A program made the translations under genes and the position numbers. A stretch of 64,000 bases of DNA. It comes from Mesorhizobium qingshengii. Its GTDB lineage: Bacteria; Pseudomonadota; Alphaproteobacteria; Rhizobiales; Rhizobiaceae. The DNA lies in assembly GCF_027563465.1 (NCBI RefSeq), contig NZ_JAPFQA010000004.1:344296-408295 (forward strand), in the 5' to 3' direction. Positions 1 to 8,769 of the stretch are shown piece after piece; within the stretch, counting starts at the first letter, position 1; each line of letters opens with the position of its first letter. Below the pieces are notes generated by a model. It saw nothing but the letters and a program-made list of their open reading frames with translations, did no database searches and was not told the origin of the DNA.

Positions 1-287
1 TTGATCGGCAGTCCGATCGCCACGGCGCCGACATTCTCCTTGCGCAGCAAGGCCAGCAGCACGGCGGCGTCGAGCGAGAACTTCCTTCGCAGGATGACCG
101 GGCGCGGATGGGCGAAGGAAAACCTCTGGTCCGAAACCGCGACGCCGATCGTCTTGTCGCCGAGATCAAGTCCCGCCAGCGTTTTGCCGCCGGCAAGCCG
201 CGCCGGCAATTCCTCGATGCTGATAACGCCCAACGGCTGTCCTTTGCCTCTCGACGCCGCGCGTTCTCTCAAACGGGCGACGGACAC
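1..287 (-). CDS. ruvX: Holliday junction resolvase-like RuvX/YqgF, 5' part only
   Basis: The reading frame runs off the left edge of the window, so only the first 95 residues are present. Around residues 40-55 it reads [15 protein letters not shown], the N-terminal RNase H-fold signature of the RuvX/YqgF family, followed by [10 protein letters not shown] and GLPIN blocks typical of it. Family members are putative Holliday junction resolvases and act in 16S rRNA 5'-end maturation. I chose the GTG at 287 as start; the next upstream codons show no better start. The gene is divergent from the metallo-hydrolase that begins at 357. The family call is firm; the start is less so. Confidence 0.85.
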   Translation of the reverse strand, partial: MSVARLRERAASRGKGQPLGVISIEELPARLAGGKTLAGLDLGDKTIGVAVSDQRFSFAHPRPVILRRKFSLDAAVLLALLRKENVGAVAIGLPI

Positions 288-356
288 AGTAACCCTTTGA
301 TCTCAGGGCTATCGGCGTTCTATCCTCTGGCAAGGCAAAAATCGAGGAATGCATTC

Positions 357-1064
357 ATGAAACTGACCTGGTACGGCCACTCGGCCTTCCGCATCGAAAC
401 CGCTGATGCAAAGATTCTCATCGATCCCTACCTGATCGGCAATCCCTCCTGGACGGGGGGCTGGGAAGGGCTGGCTGAGGGAGTGACGCACGTGCTGCTG
501 ACGCATGGACACAGCGACCATATCAGCGGCGCGGTGGAAGTGCTCGGCAAGAGCGGCGCCCAGCTGGTCGCCAATTTCGAGATCTGCATGTATCTGGTCG
601 GCAAGGGCGTCAGCGACAAGAAGATCAACCCCGGCAACATTGGCGGCACCGTCGATTGCGGCGGGTTCACCACCACGTTCGTCCAGGCGCTGCACTCATC
701 CTCGTTTCCGGACGAGGGCGGCCTGAACACCTATCTCGGCAATCCGGGCGGCCTTGTCCTGCATTTCCCGGAAGACAGGACGCTCTACCACATGGGTGAC
801 ACCGACATTTTTTCCGACATGGCGCTGATCAACGAGTTGCACGAACCAAAGATCGGCATCGTGCCGATCGGCGACCGCTTCACCATGGGTGGCGCGGTGG
901 CAGCTCTTGCCTGCCGCCGCTTCTTCAAGTTTGAAACGGTCATCCCTTGTCACTTCGGCACGTTTCCGATGATCGATCCGACCGCCGAGAAATTCGAGGC
1001 AGGCCTGGAAGGATCCGGTGTGAAGGTGGCATTGCCAAAGATCGGCGAGACGATCACGCTTTAG
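357..1064 (+). CDS. metallo-beta-lactamase fold metal-dependent hydrolase (UPF0173 family)
   Basis: A 235-residue protein of the usual length for the UPF0173 family. The N-terminus ([13 protein letters not shown]) is the family hallmark. The zinc-binding motif H50-G-H52-S-D54-H55 lies in THGHSDH, followed by later metal ligands in HMGDTD and in IPCHFGTFP near the C-terminus. The substrate is not known, and no signal peptide or membrane segment is visible, so it should be cytosolic. I took the ATG at 357 because the conserved family N-terminus begins exactly there, although the frame stays open further upstream. It is divergent from ruvX and is followed after 24 bases by a small secreted protein. 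Confidence 0.9.
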   Translation: MKLTWYGHSAFRIETADAKILIDPYLIGNPSWTGGWEGLAEGVTHVLLTHGHSDHISGAVEVLGKSGAQLVANFEICMYLVGKGVSDKKINPGNIGGTVDCGGFTTTFVQALHSSSFPDEGGLNTYLGNPGGLVLHFPEDRTLYHMGDTDIFSDMALINELHEPKIGIVPIGDRFTMGGAVAALACRRFFKFETVIPCHFGTFPMIDPTAEKFEAGLEGSGVKVALPKIGETITL

Positions 1065-1088
1065 AAATAGAGAAAGCGGAATGAAACC

Positions 1089-1505
1089 ATGTCCTTGAGG
1101 CAATCTCTTTGCGTGTCCATGTTTGTCGCGGCGTCGCCCGCGCTCGCCGCGGATGACTTCATCGACGGAGTCTATCTTCAGTCCGAGGAGCTTTGCGCAC
1201 AGGCCAAAAAGGATACGTTGCAGACGCTGATCGACGCCGGCAACATCGTGCTTTCGGCACACGGGCTGCAGGGCGTCGAATACAATTGCGAGTTCGTGCA
1301 GATCAGCAAGGCGACGATTTCGCCAAGCTGGGCGGTGACGGCGATCTGCCAGGAACCGGGATATGTCTTTCCCGATGTCCTCTCGGTGACGCGGATGAGC
1401 GCGACGCAGCTCGATCTCGTGTCGGTCCGGCCCGTCGACGACGAGAGCGAGGCAAGCGGCAACAGCGGCAGCTACTATTTGTGTGAAGGCATTGCCCTTC
1501 CGTGA
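1089..1505 (+). CDS. small secreted protein of unknown function
   Basis: A 138-residue protein with a clear N-terminal signal peptide of about 20 residues, ending at the likely signal peptidase I site SPALA-AD. The mature part has four cysteines (EELCAQ, EYNCEF, AICQEP, YYLCEG), consistent with one or two periplasmic disulfides. I do not recognise a domain. It starts 24 bases after the upstream metallo-hydrolase, so it may be read from the same transcript. Codon use looks coding and like its neighbours. Function unknown; export to the periplasm is inferred from the signal peptide. Confidence 0.7.
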   Translation: MSLRQSLCVSMFVAASPALAADDFIDGVYLQSEELCAQAKKDTLQTLIDAGNIVLSAHGLQGVEYNCEFVQISKATISPSWAVTAICQEPGYVFPDVLSVTRMSATQLDLVSVRPVDDESEASGNSGSYYLCEGIALP

Positions 1506-1609
1506 CGATGTTGACCGAATAAGGTCGCCAGCGCCCCCCGGCACGATGCATGTTGCGCACCGCGCGCCGCGCCGCTATAGCCCGAACTGGTTTTCCCCGA
1601 GGCAAAAAC

Positions 1610-1897
1610 ATGTCCGTTGACCTTCAGACTGTGAAGCGCGTTGCGCGTCTCGCCCGTATCGCGGTGAGCGAAGAAGATGCCGAACGCATGACCGGCGAGT
1701 TGAATGCCATACTGGGCTTCGTCTCGCAGCTGAACGAGGTCGATGTTTCCGGTGTCGAGCCGATGACCTCGGTGACGCCGATGGAGATGAAGAAGCGCCA
1801 GGACGTCGTCACCGACGGCAACAAGGCGGCGGATATCGTCGCCAACGCACCGGCGACCGAAGAGAATTTCTTCCTCGTGCCGAAGGTCGTGGAGTAG
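1610..1897 (+). CDS. gatC: Asp/Glu-tRNA amidotransferase subunit C
   Basis: A 95-residue protein matching GatC in length and sequence: [17 protein letters not shown] at the start, an [16 protein letters not shown] centre and an [11 protein letters not shown] end. GatC stabilises and wraps around GatA in the GatCAB complex, which converts Glu-tRNA(Gln) (and often Asp-tRNA(Asn)) to the amidated form. The ATG at 1610 starts the conserved N-terminus; the frame is open further upstream without homology. It is followed by a GNAT gene and gatA. gatB is not in this window. Confidence 0.95.
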   Translation: MSVDLQTVKRVARLARIAVSEEDAERMTGELNAILGFVSQLNEVDVSGVEPMTSVTPMEMKKRQDVVTDGNKAADIVANAPATEENFFLVPKVVE

Positions 1898-1904
1898 CCG
1901 GCCC

Positions 1905-2360
1905 ATGGCAATCGAGATCGCCATCGAAACGCCGCTGCAGGACGAGGTGCGCGGCCTGGTCGAGGAACTCAACGAAACGTTGCTCGAACTGACGCCGCCG
2001 GAGCACTGCTACCACATGACGGTCGAGCAGATGGCCGGTGAGGATACGACCGTTTTCATAGCCCGCGACAATGGCCTGGCCATCGGCTGCGGTGCGCTGA
2101 AGCGCCATGATGGCGGCGTCGGCGAGGTCAAGCGGATGTACACGCGGCCTTCGCATCGCGGCCGCAAGATCGGCGCCAGGATCGTCGAACGGGTCGAGGC
2201 GCTGGCGCGCGACGAGGGCCTGAAGCGCCTGGTGCTGGAAACCGGCGATCGTCATCCCGCTGCCTGGACCGTCTACGAACGTGCCGGATTTTCGCGCTGC
2301 GGCCCGGTGCTGGATTATCCCGATTCCGAGTGGTCGGTTTTTTACGAAAAGAGCCTTTGA
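1905..2360 (+). CDS. GNAT family N-acetyltransferase
   Basis: A 151-residue single-domain GNAT protein. The acetyl-CoA-binding loop is visible as [17 protein letters not shown] at about residues 72-88, followed by the beta-strand LKRLVLETG and the [11 protein letters not shown] motif that ends the fold. The substrate cannot be told from sequence. The gene starts seven bases after gatC, and its stop TGA overlaps the gatA start (ATGA), so it is translated inside the gatC-gatA operon and is probably coupled to gatA. A GNAT gene between these two subunits is not universal, so a link to tRNA amidation should not be assumed. Confidence 0.9.
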   Translation: MAIEIAIETPLQDEVRGLVEELNETLLELTPPEHCYHMTVEQMAGEDTTVFIARDNGLAIGCGALKRHDGGVGEVKRMYTRPSHRGRKIGARIVERVEALARDEGLKRLVLETGDRHPAAWTVYERAGFSRCGPVLDYPDSEWSVFYEKSL

Positions 2361-3925
2361 TGAGCGACCTGACCCAACTGACGATCTCCCAGGCCCGCGC
2401 CAGGCTGCGCGGCAAGGAAATTACCGCGACCGAGATCACCGAGGCCTATCTCGCGGCCATCGATCGTGCCAATCCGGCGCTCAATGCCTATGTCGCGGTG
2501 ACCGGCGACAAGGCGCGCGACATGGCCAGGGCCTCCGACGCCAGGCTGGTCAAGGGCGAGGGCCGGGCGCTGGAAGGCATTCCGCTCGGCATCAAGGACC
2601 TATTCGGTACCGAAGGCGTCCACACCCAGGCCTGCAGCCATGTGCTCGACGGCTTCAAGCCGCGCTACGAATCGACCGTTACCGCCAATCTGTGGGCCGA
2701 CGGCGCGGTCATGCTGGGCAAGCTCAACATGGACGAATTCGCCATGGGCTCGTCCAACGAGACTTCCTACTATGGGCCGGTCATCAACCCTTGGCGGCGA
2801 TCGCGCCTCGATACGGTGGTGATGCCGACAACGCATCAGGGCGACGGCGGCTTCGTCTCCGCCGGCGGCACCAAGACCGCACGTACCCTGGACAATGCGC
2901 AGCTGGTGCCGGGTGGTTCTTCCGGCGGTTCGGCGACCGCTGTCTCGGCCTTTCTGTGCGCCGGCGCGACGGCGACCGATACCGGCGGCTCGATCCGCCA
3001 GCCTGCCGCCTTCACCGGCACCGTCGGCATCAAGCCGACCTATGGCCGCTGCTCGCGCTGGGGCATCGTCGCCTTCGCCTCGTCGCTCGATCAGGCCGGA
3101 CCGATCGCCCGCGACGTGCGCGATGCCGCGATCCTGCTCGGATCGATGGCGTCCGTCGATGCGAAGGACACGACGTCGGTCGACAGGCCGGTGCCGGACT
3201 ATGAGGCAGCGATCGGCAAGCCGATCAAGGGCATGAAGGTCGGCATTCCCAAGGAATACCGCGTCGACGGCATGCCCGAAGAGATCGAGGCGTTGTGGCA
3301 GAAGGGCATTGCCTGGCTCAGGGATGCCGGCGCCGAGATCGTCGACATCTCGCTGCCGCATACCAAATACGCGCTGCCGGCCTATTACATCGTGGCGCCC
3401 GCCGAGGCTTCGTCCAACCTCGCCCGCTATGATGGCGTCCGTTACGGGTTGCGCGTGCCGGGCAAGGACATCGTCGACATGTACGAGAAGACCCGCGCCG
3501 CCGGTTTCGGCCGCGAGGTCAAGCGCCGCATCATGATCGGCACCTATGTGCTGTCGGCCGGCTATTACGACGCTTACTATCTGCAGGCGCAGAAGGTGCG
3601 CAATCTGATCAAGCGGGATTTCGAGAATGTCTTCGCCGCCGGCGTCGACGTCATCCTGACCCCGGCAACACCGTCGGCCGCCTTCGGCATCGCCGACGAG
3701 GATATGGCCGCCGATCCGGTCAAGATGTACCTGAACGACATCTTCACTGTCACCGTGAACATGGCGGGCCTGCCGGGCATCGCCGTGCCCGCCGGGCTCG
3801 ACGCCAAGGGGCTGCCGCTCGGCCTGCAGTTGATTGGCCGGCCGTTCGATGAGGAAACGCTGTTCCAGACCGCTGCCGTCATCGAGCAGGCGGCCGGCAC
3901 GTTCCAGCCGCAGAAATGGTGGTAG
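2360..3925 (+). CDS. gatA: Asp/Glu-tRNA amidotransferase subunit A
   Basis: A 521-residue amidase-signature protein, the glutaminase subunit of GatCAB. It hydrolyses glutamine and channels ammonia to the aminoacyl-tRNA. The catalytic triad can be placed as K79 (GIKDLF), the cis-serine S187 in GGSSGGS, and nucleophile S211 in [10 protein letters not shown]. The start ATG overlaps the stop of the GNAT gene by four bases. Unusual feature: about 30 extra residues (roughly 146-181) lie between the NPWRR motif and the VPGGSSGGS loop, where short-form GatA proteins have only a few. The reading frame is open through it and all catalytic motifs remain, so this looks like a real insertion, not damage. 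Confidence 0.96.
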   Translation: MSDLTQLTISQARARLRGKEITATEITEAYLAAIDRANPALNAYVAVTGDKARDMARASDARLVKGEGRALEGIPLGIKDLFGTEGVHTQACSHVLDGFKPRYESTVTANLWADGAVMLGKLNMDEFAMGSSNETSYYGPVINPWRRSRLDTVVMPTTHQGDGGFVSAGGTKTARTLDNAQLVPGGSSGGSATAVSAFLCAGATATDTGGSIRQPAAFTGTVGIKPTYGRCSRWGIVAFASSLDQAGPIARDVRDAAILLGSMASVDAKDTTSVDRPVPDYEAAIGKPIKGMKVGIPKEYRVDGMPEEIEALWQKGIAWLRDAGAEIVDISLPHTKYALPAYYIVAPAEASSNLARYDGVRYGLRVPGKDIVDMYEKTRAAGFGREVKRRIMIGTYVLSAGYYDAYYLQAQKVRNLIKRDFENVFAAGVDVILTPATPSAAFGIADEDMAADPVKMYLNDIFTVTVNMAGLPGIAVPAGLDAKGLPLGLQLIGRPFDEETLFQTAAVIEQAAGTFQPQKWW

Positions 3926-3942
3926 GGTCGTTTCTCATCTAG

Positions 3943-4046
3943 CGCATGACCCCGAAAATCGGAATCGATTTTGGAAAGGATCATCCGCAAAGATTAAAGC
4001 GTTACAGCGTCCTTTGCGCGTCCAAAGGATGCGCGGCGCTGTAATG
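3943..4046 (+). repeat. dispersed intergenic repeat, copy 1 (about 105 bp)
   Basis: This non-coding stretch after gatA contains CCCGAAAATCGGAATCGATT followed by a GC-rich imperfect hairpin (CAGCGTCCTTTGCGCGTCC paired with GGATGCGCGGCGCTG). Almost the same succession of blocks occurs in reverse orientation at 51333-51438. The CCCGAAAA...GGAATCGATTTT core resembles the short palindromic elements that I know to be scattered in rhizobial intergenic regions. It encodes nothing visible. Confidence 0.8.
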
Positions 4047-4055
4047 AGGTGAGGG

Positions 4056-4853
4056 ATGTTCTTCTATCTTTCCAAGATCTTCTGGTTCTTCATCCAACCG
4101 CTCAACCTGACGATCTTCCTGCTGCTGGCGGGGCTGATCGCCGCGGTGATCGGCCGGCGGCGACTGGCCGCCACCGGCAGCGTGCTGGCGTTTCTGATCC
4201 TTGCGCTGTCGGCATGGTCGTCACTCGGCGCCATGATGCTCAACCCGCTCGAGCAGCGTTTTCCGCGCCCGCCGCTGCCGGAGAAGGTCGACGGCATCGT
4301 CGTGCTCGGCGGTGGCCTGGAAGGCGTCATCAACCTGGCACGTGGCGGCTACGAGCTGAATGCCGGCGGTGACCGCATGGTCGAGACGGCAATCCTCGCC
4401 CGACGCTTTCCCACGGCCAAGGTGGTCGTTTCCGGCGGCACCGGCGAGCTGTTCCTGGAAGGCGAGGGCGACGCCGATACGGCACCCCGATTGCTCGGCG
4501 CGCTTGGCGTGTCACCAGAGCGGCTGATCCTGGAGAACAAATCCCGCAACACCTACGAAAATGCTGTCTTCACCAAGGCGTTGATAACGCCGAAGCCCGG
4601 GGAAACCTGGCTGCTGGTGACCTCGGCCTTCCATATGCCGCGCGCCAAGGCGCTGTTCGACAAGGCCGGTTTTGCGACACTTCCCTGGCCGGTCGACTAT
4701 CGCACTTCGGGGCGGGAAGGCATTGGCCTGTTCCGCGACAACCCGGCTGATTCGCTGCAAGCGACCACCGTGGCGATCCGTGAATGGATCGGCCTCTTCG
4801 CTTATTGGCTGTCGGGCCGGATCGACCAGCCGTTCCCGGCGCCGGGCGGCTGA
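4056..4853 (+). CDS. YdcF family membrane protein (DUF218; ElyC/SanA/YdcF type)
   Basis: A 265-residue protein with two N-terminal hydrophobic segments (about residues 8-33 and 38-60), then a DUF218 domain starting at VDGIVVLGGGLEG. Later family blocks are visible as VVVSGGTGE, ENKSRNTYENA and LLVTSAFHMPRAKALF. Family members are inner-membrane proteins linked in E. coli to envelope integrity; the biochemical activity is not established. The start has a good ribosome site (GAGGTGAGGG). Its 3' end overlaps the 3' end of the convergent DUF599 gene by 52 bases. Confidence 0.88.
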   Translation: MFFYLSKIFWFFIQPLNLTIFLLLAGLIAAVIGRRRLAATGSVLAFLILALSAWSSLGAMMLNPLEQRFPRPPLPEKVDGIVVLGGGLEGVINLARGGYELNAGGDRMVETAILARRFPTAKVVVSGGTGELFLEGEGDADTAPRLLGALGVSPERLILENKSRNTYENAVFTKALITPKPGETWLLVTSAFHMPRAKALFDKAGFATLPWPVDYRTSGREGIGLFRDNPADSLQATTVAIREWIGLFAYWLSGRIDQPFPAPGG

Positions 4854-5545
4854 CCGATCACGGCGCGCCGCGCCGCCGAGAAGAACTGGCGCCGCACCAG
4901 GACGGCCAGCAGCAGAAGCGTCGACAGCACGAACACCGCCGGGTCGACGAACCAGCCGAGATAGCCGATCGAGAAGAACACGCCACGCAGGCCGGAGTTG
5001 AAATGCTTGCCGGCCAGCATGTTCATCTGCGCCGCACGCCACACCGCCGTCTCGGTGACCGGGTTGCGCGAGGCTTCACCGTGCGGGATCGGCACGGCGC
5101 CGATCAGGATCGTGCAATAGTTGAACAGCCGGTAGGCCCAGCCGAATTTGAAGAAGGAAAACGCCAGGATCAGCACCAGTCCGAACACCTTTATCTGAAA
5201 GGCCGCGCGCGATGGCGCGCCACCCAGGGGCAAGGTGCTGAGCACTTCAAGAACCCGGTCGGACGCACCGAGCAAGGCAAAGCAACCGCCGAGCGCGATC
5301 AGCGAGCTGGAGGCGAAGAACGCGGTACCTTGCTGCAGGCCGCTCATGATGGCGGTGTCGACGATGCGGATCTCGCGCTCGGCCATGGTGCGCATCCAGG
5401 CTTCGCGTTGCGCATTCATCGCCGTCGTCAGCGATACGCGGCTAACCAGCTTGCCGTCGGAGGCAAGCGTGTGCAGCACCCACGCAACGAGGAAGAAAGC
5501 CAGCGCAGCGAGATCAGCAGTCGAAAGGTTGAGGGAATCGCCCAT
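4802..5545 (-). CDS. DUF599 family integral membrane protein
   Basis: A 247-residue protein with four or more predicted membrane spans: near residues 10-28 (LAALAFFLVAWVLHTLAS), 75-100, 115-140 and 195-222. Conserved DUF599 blocks are visible as NAQREAWM, SGLQQGTAFFASSSL, FGWAYRLFNYC and KHFNSGLRGVFFSIGYLGW. The function of the family is unknown. The gene is convergent with the YdcF-like gene, and the last 52 bases of the two genes overlap tail to tail. It is divergent from the serine deaminase gene, leaving about 175 bases for both promoters. Confidence 0.85.
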   Translation of the reverse strand: MGDSLNLSTADLAALAFFLVAWVLHTLASDGKLVSRVSLTTAMNAQREAWMRTMAEREIRIVDTAIMSGLQQGTAFFASSSLIALGGCFALLGASDRVLEVLSTLPLGGAPSRAAFQIKVFGLVLILAFSFFKFGWAYRLFNYCTILIGAVPIPHGEASRNPVTETAVWRAAQMNMLAGKHFNSGLRGVFFSIGYLGWFVDPAVFVLSTLLLLAVLVRRQFFSAARRAVIGQPPGAGNGWSIRPDSQ

Positions 5546-5721
5546 GGGCTGAATTTATCACATTCAGCGCGATCGATTCGATGACCGGCATATGGCGATT
5601 GACAACCAATGTCGCTGCCGGAGCAAACAAGGTCGGCAGGTGCTGCGCCGCGATTTCCAAAAGAGCGGAAACATCGTGGGAATTCCTATATGTAGTCCTC
5701 GACGTGACTCCAGGAGACAAA

Positions 5722-7125
5722 GTGTTCCTTTCGGTTTTCGACCTGTTCAAGATCGGCATCGGTCCATCGAGTTCGCACACGATGGGGCCGATGACGGCCG
5801 CGGCGCGGTTTCTCGACGAAGTCGCTGGAAATGACTGGCCGCGTCCGGCCGGCGTGAAGGTCGACCGTCTCGCCGCCAGTCTGCATGGCTCGCTCGCCTA
5901 TACCGGCATCGGCCACGGCAGTGACCGCGCCGTCATTCTCGGTCTTGCCGGTCTTACGCCGCAGACTGTCGATCCCGATCAGGCTGACGGCATTGCCAGC
6001 CGCATCACCGCCGAGAAGCGCATTTCTCCACCCGGCCACCCCTGCTACCGTTTCGACCCGGCCACCGATCTGGTGCTGGACCGCAAGACGCCGCTCACCG
6101 GCCATGCCAACGGCATGGCCTTCTATGCCTATGACGCCGGCGACCGCCTGCTGCTCAAGCGCATCTACTATTCGATCGGCGGCGGCTTCGTGGTTTCTGA
6201 AGAAGAACTGCAGCGGATGAAAGCCAAGGGGTCGGTGACGACCGAAGGCAAGAAAGTGCCTTATCCCTTCAAGAATGCCGTCGAGATGCTGGCGATGGCC
6301 GGCAAAAGCGGTCTCTCCATCGCCGACATGAAGCGCGTCAACGAAGAGACACAGATGTCGCGCGAGGAGCTCGACGCCGGCCTCGACGGCATCTGGAGCG
6401 CCATGAAGGGCTGCATCGACCGCGGCCTTTCGCAGGACGGCATCATGCCGGGCGGGCTGAAGGTGCGCCGGCGCGCAAGAATGCTGCACGACAAGCTGCA
6501 GGAGCAGTGGCAGCAGAACAAACCCAATCCCTTGCTCGCCAACGACTGGCTGTCGATTTATGCGATGGCCGTGAATGAGGAGAACGCCGCCGGTGGGCGC
6601 GTGGTCACCGCGCCGACCAACGGTGCCGCCGGCACGCTGCCGGCGGTTCTGCGCTACTGGCTGCATTTCCATCCCGAGGCCGACCAGCCGAGCATCCGCG
6701 ACTTCCTGCTGACGGCGGCGGCCGTCGGCGGCATCATCAAGACCAATGCCTCGATTTCGGGTGCCGAAGTCGGCTGCCAGGGCGAGGTCGGGTCCGCGTC
6801 AGCGATGGCCGCGGCCGGCCTGTGCGCGGTCATGGGCGGCACGCCCGAACAGGTCGAGAACGCCGCCGAGATCGCGCTCGAACATCATCTCGGCATGACC
6901 TGCGATCCGGTCGGCGGGCTTGTCCAGGTGCCGTGCATCGAGCGCAATGCGCTGGGCGCGGTCAAGGCGGTGACGGCCGCGTCGCTGGCCATCAAGGGTG
7001 ACGGCGTCCATTTCGTGCCGCTCGACGCGGCAATCGAAACGATGCGCCAGACCGGCCTCGACATGAACGAGAAGTACAAGGAAACCAGCCTTGGCGGGCT
7101 CGCGGTCAACGTCGTCGAGTGCTGA
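5722..7125 (+). CDS. sdaA: L-serine ammonia-lyase (iron-sulfur dependent, single chain)
   Basis: A 467-residue protein with the single-chain arrangement of the [4Fe-4S] serine deaminases, which convert L-serine to pyruvate and ammonia. The N-terminal beta domain shows [20 protein letters not shown]. The C-terminal alpha domain shows [30 protein letters not shown] and [16 protein letters not shown], which carry the cluster cysteines. I chose the GTG at 5722 because AGGAGA sits just upstream and the conserved N-terminus begins there; the frame is open to 5581 but that stretch lacks homology. It is a monocistronic-looking gene between DUF599 and DUF1489. Confidence 0.93.
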   Translation: MFLSVFDLFKIGIGPSSSHTMGPMTAAARFLDEVAGNDWPRPAGVKVDRLAASLHGSLAYTGIGHGSDRAVILGLAGLTPQTVDPDQADGIASRITAEKRISPPGHPCYRFDPATDLVLDRKTPLTGHANGMAFYAYDAGDRLLLKRIYYSIGGGFVVSEEELQRMKAKGSVTTEGKKVPYPFKNAVEMLAMAGKSGLSIADMKRVNEETQMSREELDAGLDGIWSAMKGCIDRGLSQDGIMPGGLKVRRRARMLHDKLQEQWQQNKPNPLLANDWLSIYAMAVNEENAAGGRVVTAPTNGAAGTLPAVLRYWLHFHPEADQPSIRDFLLTAAAVGGIIKTNASISGAEVGCQGEVGSASAMAAAGLCAVMGGTPEQVENAAEIALEHHLGMTCDPVGGLVQVPCIERNALGAVKAVTAASLAIKGDGVHFVPLDAAIETMRQTGLDMNEKYKETSLGGLAVNVVEC

Positions 7126-7217
7126 GAGTCCTGTCAGGCTTGATATCTGTGGATTGGCACTGTGGAGAAGTCCGTCAGGCCGTTGACGCGTCGGCGTCCC
7201 GGACTAAACCTTAGCGA

Positions 7218-7655
7218 ATGGCTCTCAACATTCTGAAACTCTGCGTCGGCTGCGACAGCGTCGAGGATCTCGAGGAATGGATCGAGTTCCGTCTCGACGA
7301 ACGCCGCCGGGCCGGTGAACCGGTCGAACACTGGCATACCACGCGCATGGTGCCGACGCGCGGTGCCGAGGTCACCGATGGCGGTTCGCTCTACTGGGTG
7401 ATCAAGGGCAATGTGCAATGCCGCCAGCTGATCACCGAGATCCGGCCGTTCACCGACAACGAAGGCATCGGCCGCTGCCATCTGATTCTGGATCCGCAAG
7501 TCGTGCGCACCGACTGGCAGCCGCGCCGGGCCTTTCAGGGCTGGCGCTATCTGAAGCCATCGGATGCACCGCTCGATCTTGGCAAGGGCAAGGCTGGGCT
7601 GGTCGAGATGCCGCCGAAACTCCGGCGCGAGCTTGCCGATCTCGGCTTGCTGTAG
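7218..7655 (+). CDS. DUF1489 family protein
   Basis: A 145-residue protein of the alphaproteobacterial DUF1489 family, full length. Recognisable blocks are LKLCVGCDSVEDLEEW near the start, HTTRMVPTR, GSLYWVIKG, CRQ, FQGWRYL, and a C-terminal PPKLRRELADLGLL. It has no signal peptide and no membrane segment. The function is unknown. It stands 92 bases downstream of sdaA on the same strand, with no evident terminator between them, so cotranscription is possible. Confidence 0.9.
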   Translation: MALNILKLCVGCDSVEDLEEWIEFRLDERRRAGEPVEHWHTTRMVPTRGAEVTDGGSLYWVIKGNVQCRQLITEIRPFTDNEGIGRCHLILDPQVVRTDWQPRRAFQGWRYLKPSDAPLDLGKGKAGLVEMPPKLRRELADLGLL

Positions 7656-8021
7656 GACATCACGCCGAAGCGTTTGCCTGCCCCTGTCGGCGCTGGAGCC
7701 ATTCCATCCCGATGGAATGGGATGGGGTTCGTTTGAACATGATCTCTTCCCGCAGTTTGCTGGCCCTCAATCTTGCTCCACACTGGACTTGCCAGCGGCG
7801 CGACAACGCCACATCTTGAAATTCATGAGCGAGGAGAACCTGTCGAGGTCGACAAAGGCCGTTGTCGCGCCGGCCAAGCCTGAAGGCATCGCCGTCAGGG
7901 CCGGATCGCACGGCGTTTCTGTCTTCCTGTCGGGGGCAGGCCATGATTCCGGCGCAGAAAAAGTGTTTAGGGAACTTGCGCGGCTGTCCACACGGGCAGG
8001 GAATCCGCGGGGCGGTGGGAA
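7656..8021. other. intergenic region without a convincing gene
   Basis: These 366 bases separate DUF1489 from the J-domain gene. Several short open frames exist on both strands, but none shows a recognisable domain or a good ribosome site. The one clear structure is the palindrome at 7699-7720, described separately. The promoter of the J-protein gene probably lies in the right half. Confidence 0.6.
7699..7720. repeat. 22-bp near-perfect palindrome
   Basis: The arms CCATTCCATC and GATGGAATGG are exact reverse complements of ten bases around a two-base centre. The site lies 44 bases after DUF1489. There is no T-run after it, so it is more likely a protein-binding site or part of a dispersed repeat than a terminator. 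Confidence 0.6.
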
Positions 8022-8723
8022 ATGTTAGGCGCGATTATCGTTCTGGGCGCATTGCTGCTGGTGCTTCTGAGCGCAGCCACCGCGTTCCTCCGTGCGGATC
8101 CGGCCAGGCTCGCAAGCGGAATGAGAACGCTGGCGCCGATCCTGCTGGCGCTGGTGGGCGGCACCTTGCTCCTGGTCGGGCGTGAAGGGATCGGCGGTAT
8201 CATCCTGTTCGCGGCAATTGCATGGTATGGCGCCACGCGCGTGAGCCGTCCGGATGCGAAGCTGGCATCTGGAAAGCGCTCAACAGTGCGGACAGCCGCG
8301 CTCGAAATGGAGCTTGATCACGAAACGGGCGGTCTCGAAGGACTCGTTCTCGCCGGCCGCCATGACGGCAAGATTCTTGGCGCGATGGGGCAGGCTGAAA
8401 TGCAGCAGCTTTACCGTGAGCTCTCCGGCGATCCGGAGAGCCGGCAATTGCTAGAGACGTATCTTGACGGCAGATTTCCCGTCTGGCGCAAAAACGCTGA
8501 GACGAACGGTGGCGAAGGGTTGGGTGTTGCGCCAGGTCCGGGCGCCATGACTAAGGAGGAGGCCTACAAGGTCCTTGGTCTTGAAGCGGGGGCCGCCGCG
8601 GCGGATGTCCGCAAGGCGCACCGCCGCCTGATGCAGCGCCTGCACCCCGATATCGGCGGCACGTCTTTCCTGGCGGCGCGGATCAACGAAGCCAAGGACG
8701 TCTTGCTCTCTAATCACAACTAG
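8022..8723 (+). CDS. membrane-anchored J-domain protein
   Basis: A 233-residue protein. Residues 1-25 (LGAIIVLGALLLVLLSAATAF) and about 40-75 are hydrophobic and should form two membrane spans, placing the rest in the cytosol. The central part is an unassigned linker with LEMELDHETGGLEGLVLAG. The C-terminal 60 residues are a J-domain: EEAYKVLGLEAGAAAADVRKAHRRLMQRLHPDIGG with the catalytic HPD tripeptide intact. It should therefore stimulate an Hsp70 such as DnaK at the membrane. This arrangement (J-domain last, spans first) differs from classic DnaJ, which has the J-domain at the N-terminus. The client is unknown. Confidence 0.88.
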   Translation: MLGAIIVLGALLLVLLSAATAFLRADPARLASGMRTLAPILLALVGGTLLLVGREGIGGIILFAAIAWYGATRVSRPDAKLASGKRSTVRTAALEMELDHETGGLEGLVLAGRHDGKILGAMGQAEMQQLYRELSGDPESRQLLETYLDGRFPVWRKNAETNGGEGLGVAPGPGAMTKEEAYKVLGLEAGAAAADVRKAHRRLMQRLHPDIGGTSFLAARINEAKDVLLSNHN

Positions 8724-8769
8724 TCTCCTTCGACGCAGAATTCTTCCGGGAGATGGCTCCGACGCAGCC

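Noticed and set aside
1611..3925. GNAT gene between gatC and gatA as a new tRNA-modifying partner
   Set aside because: Overlap and operon position are real, but the GNAT sequence has nothing specific to tRNA, and insertion of unrelated small genes into operons is common.
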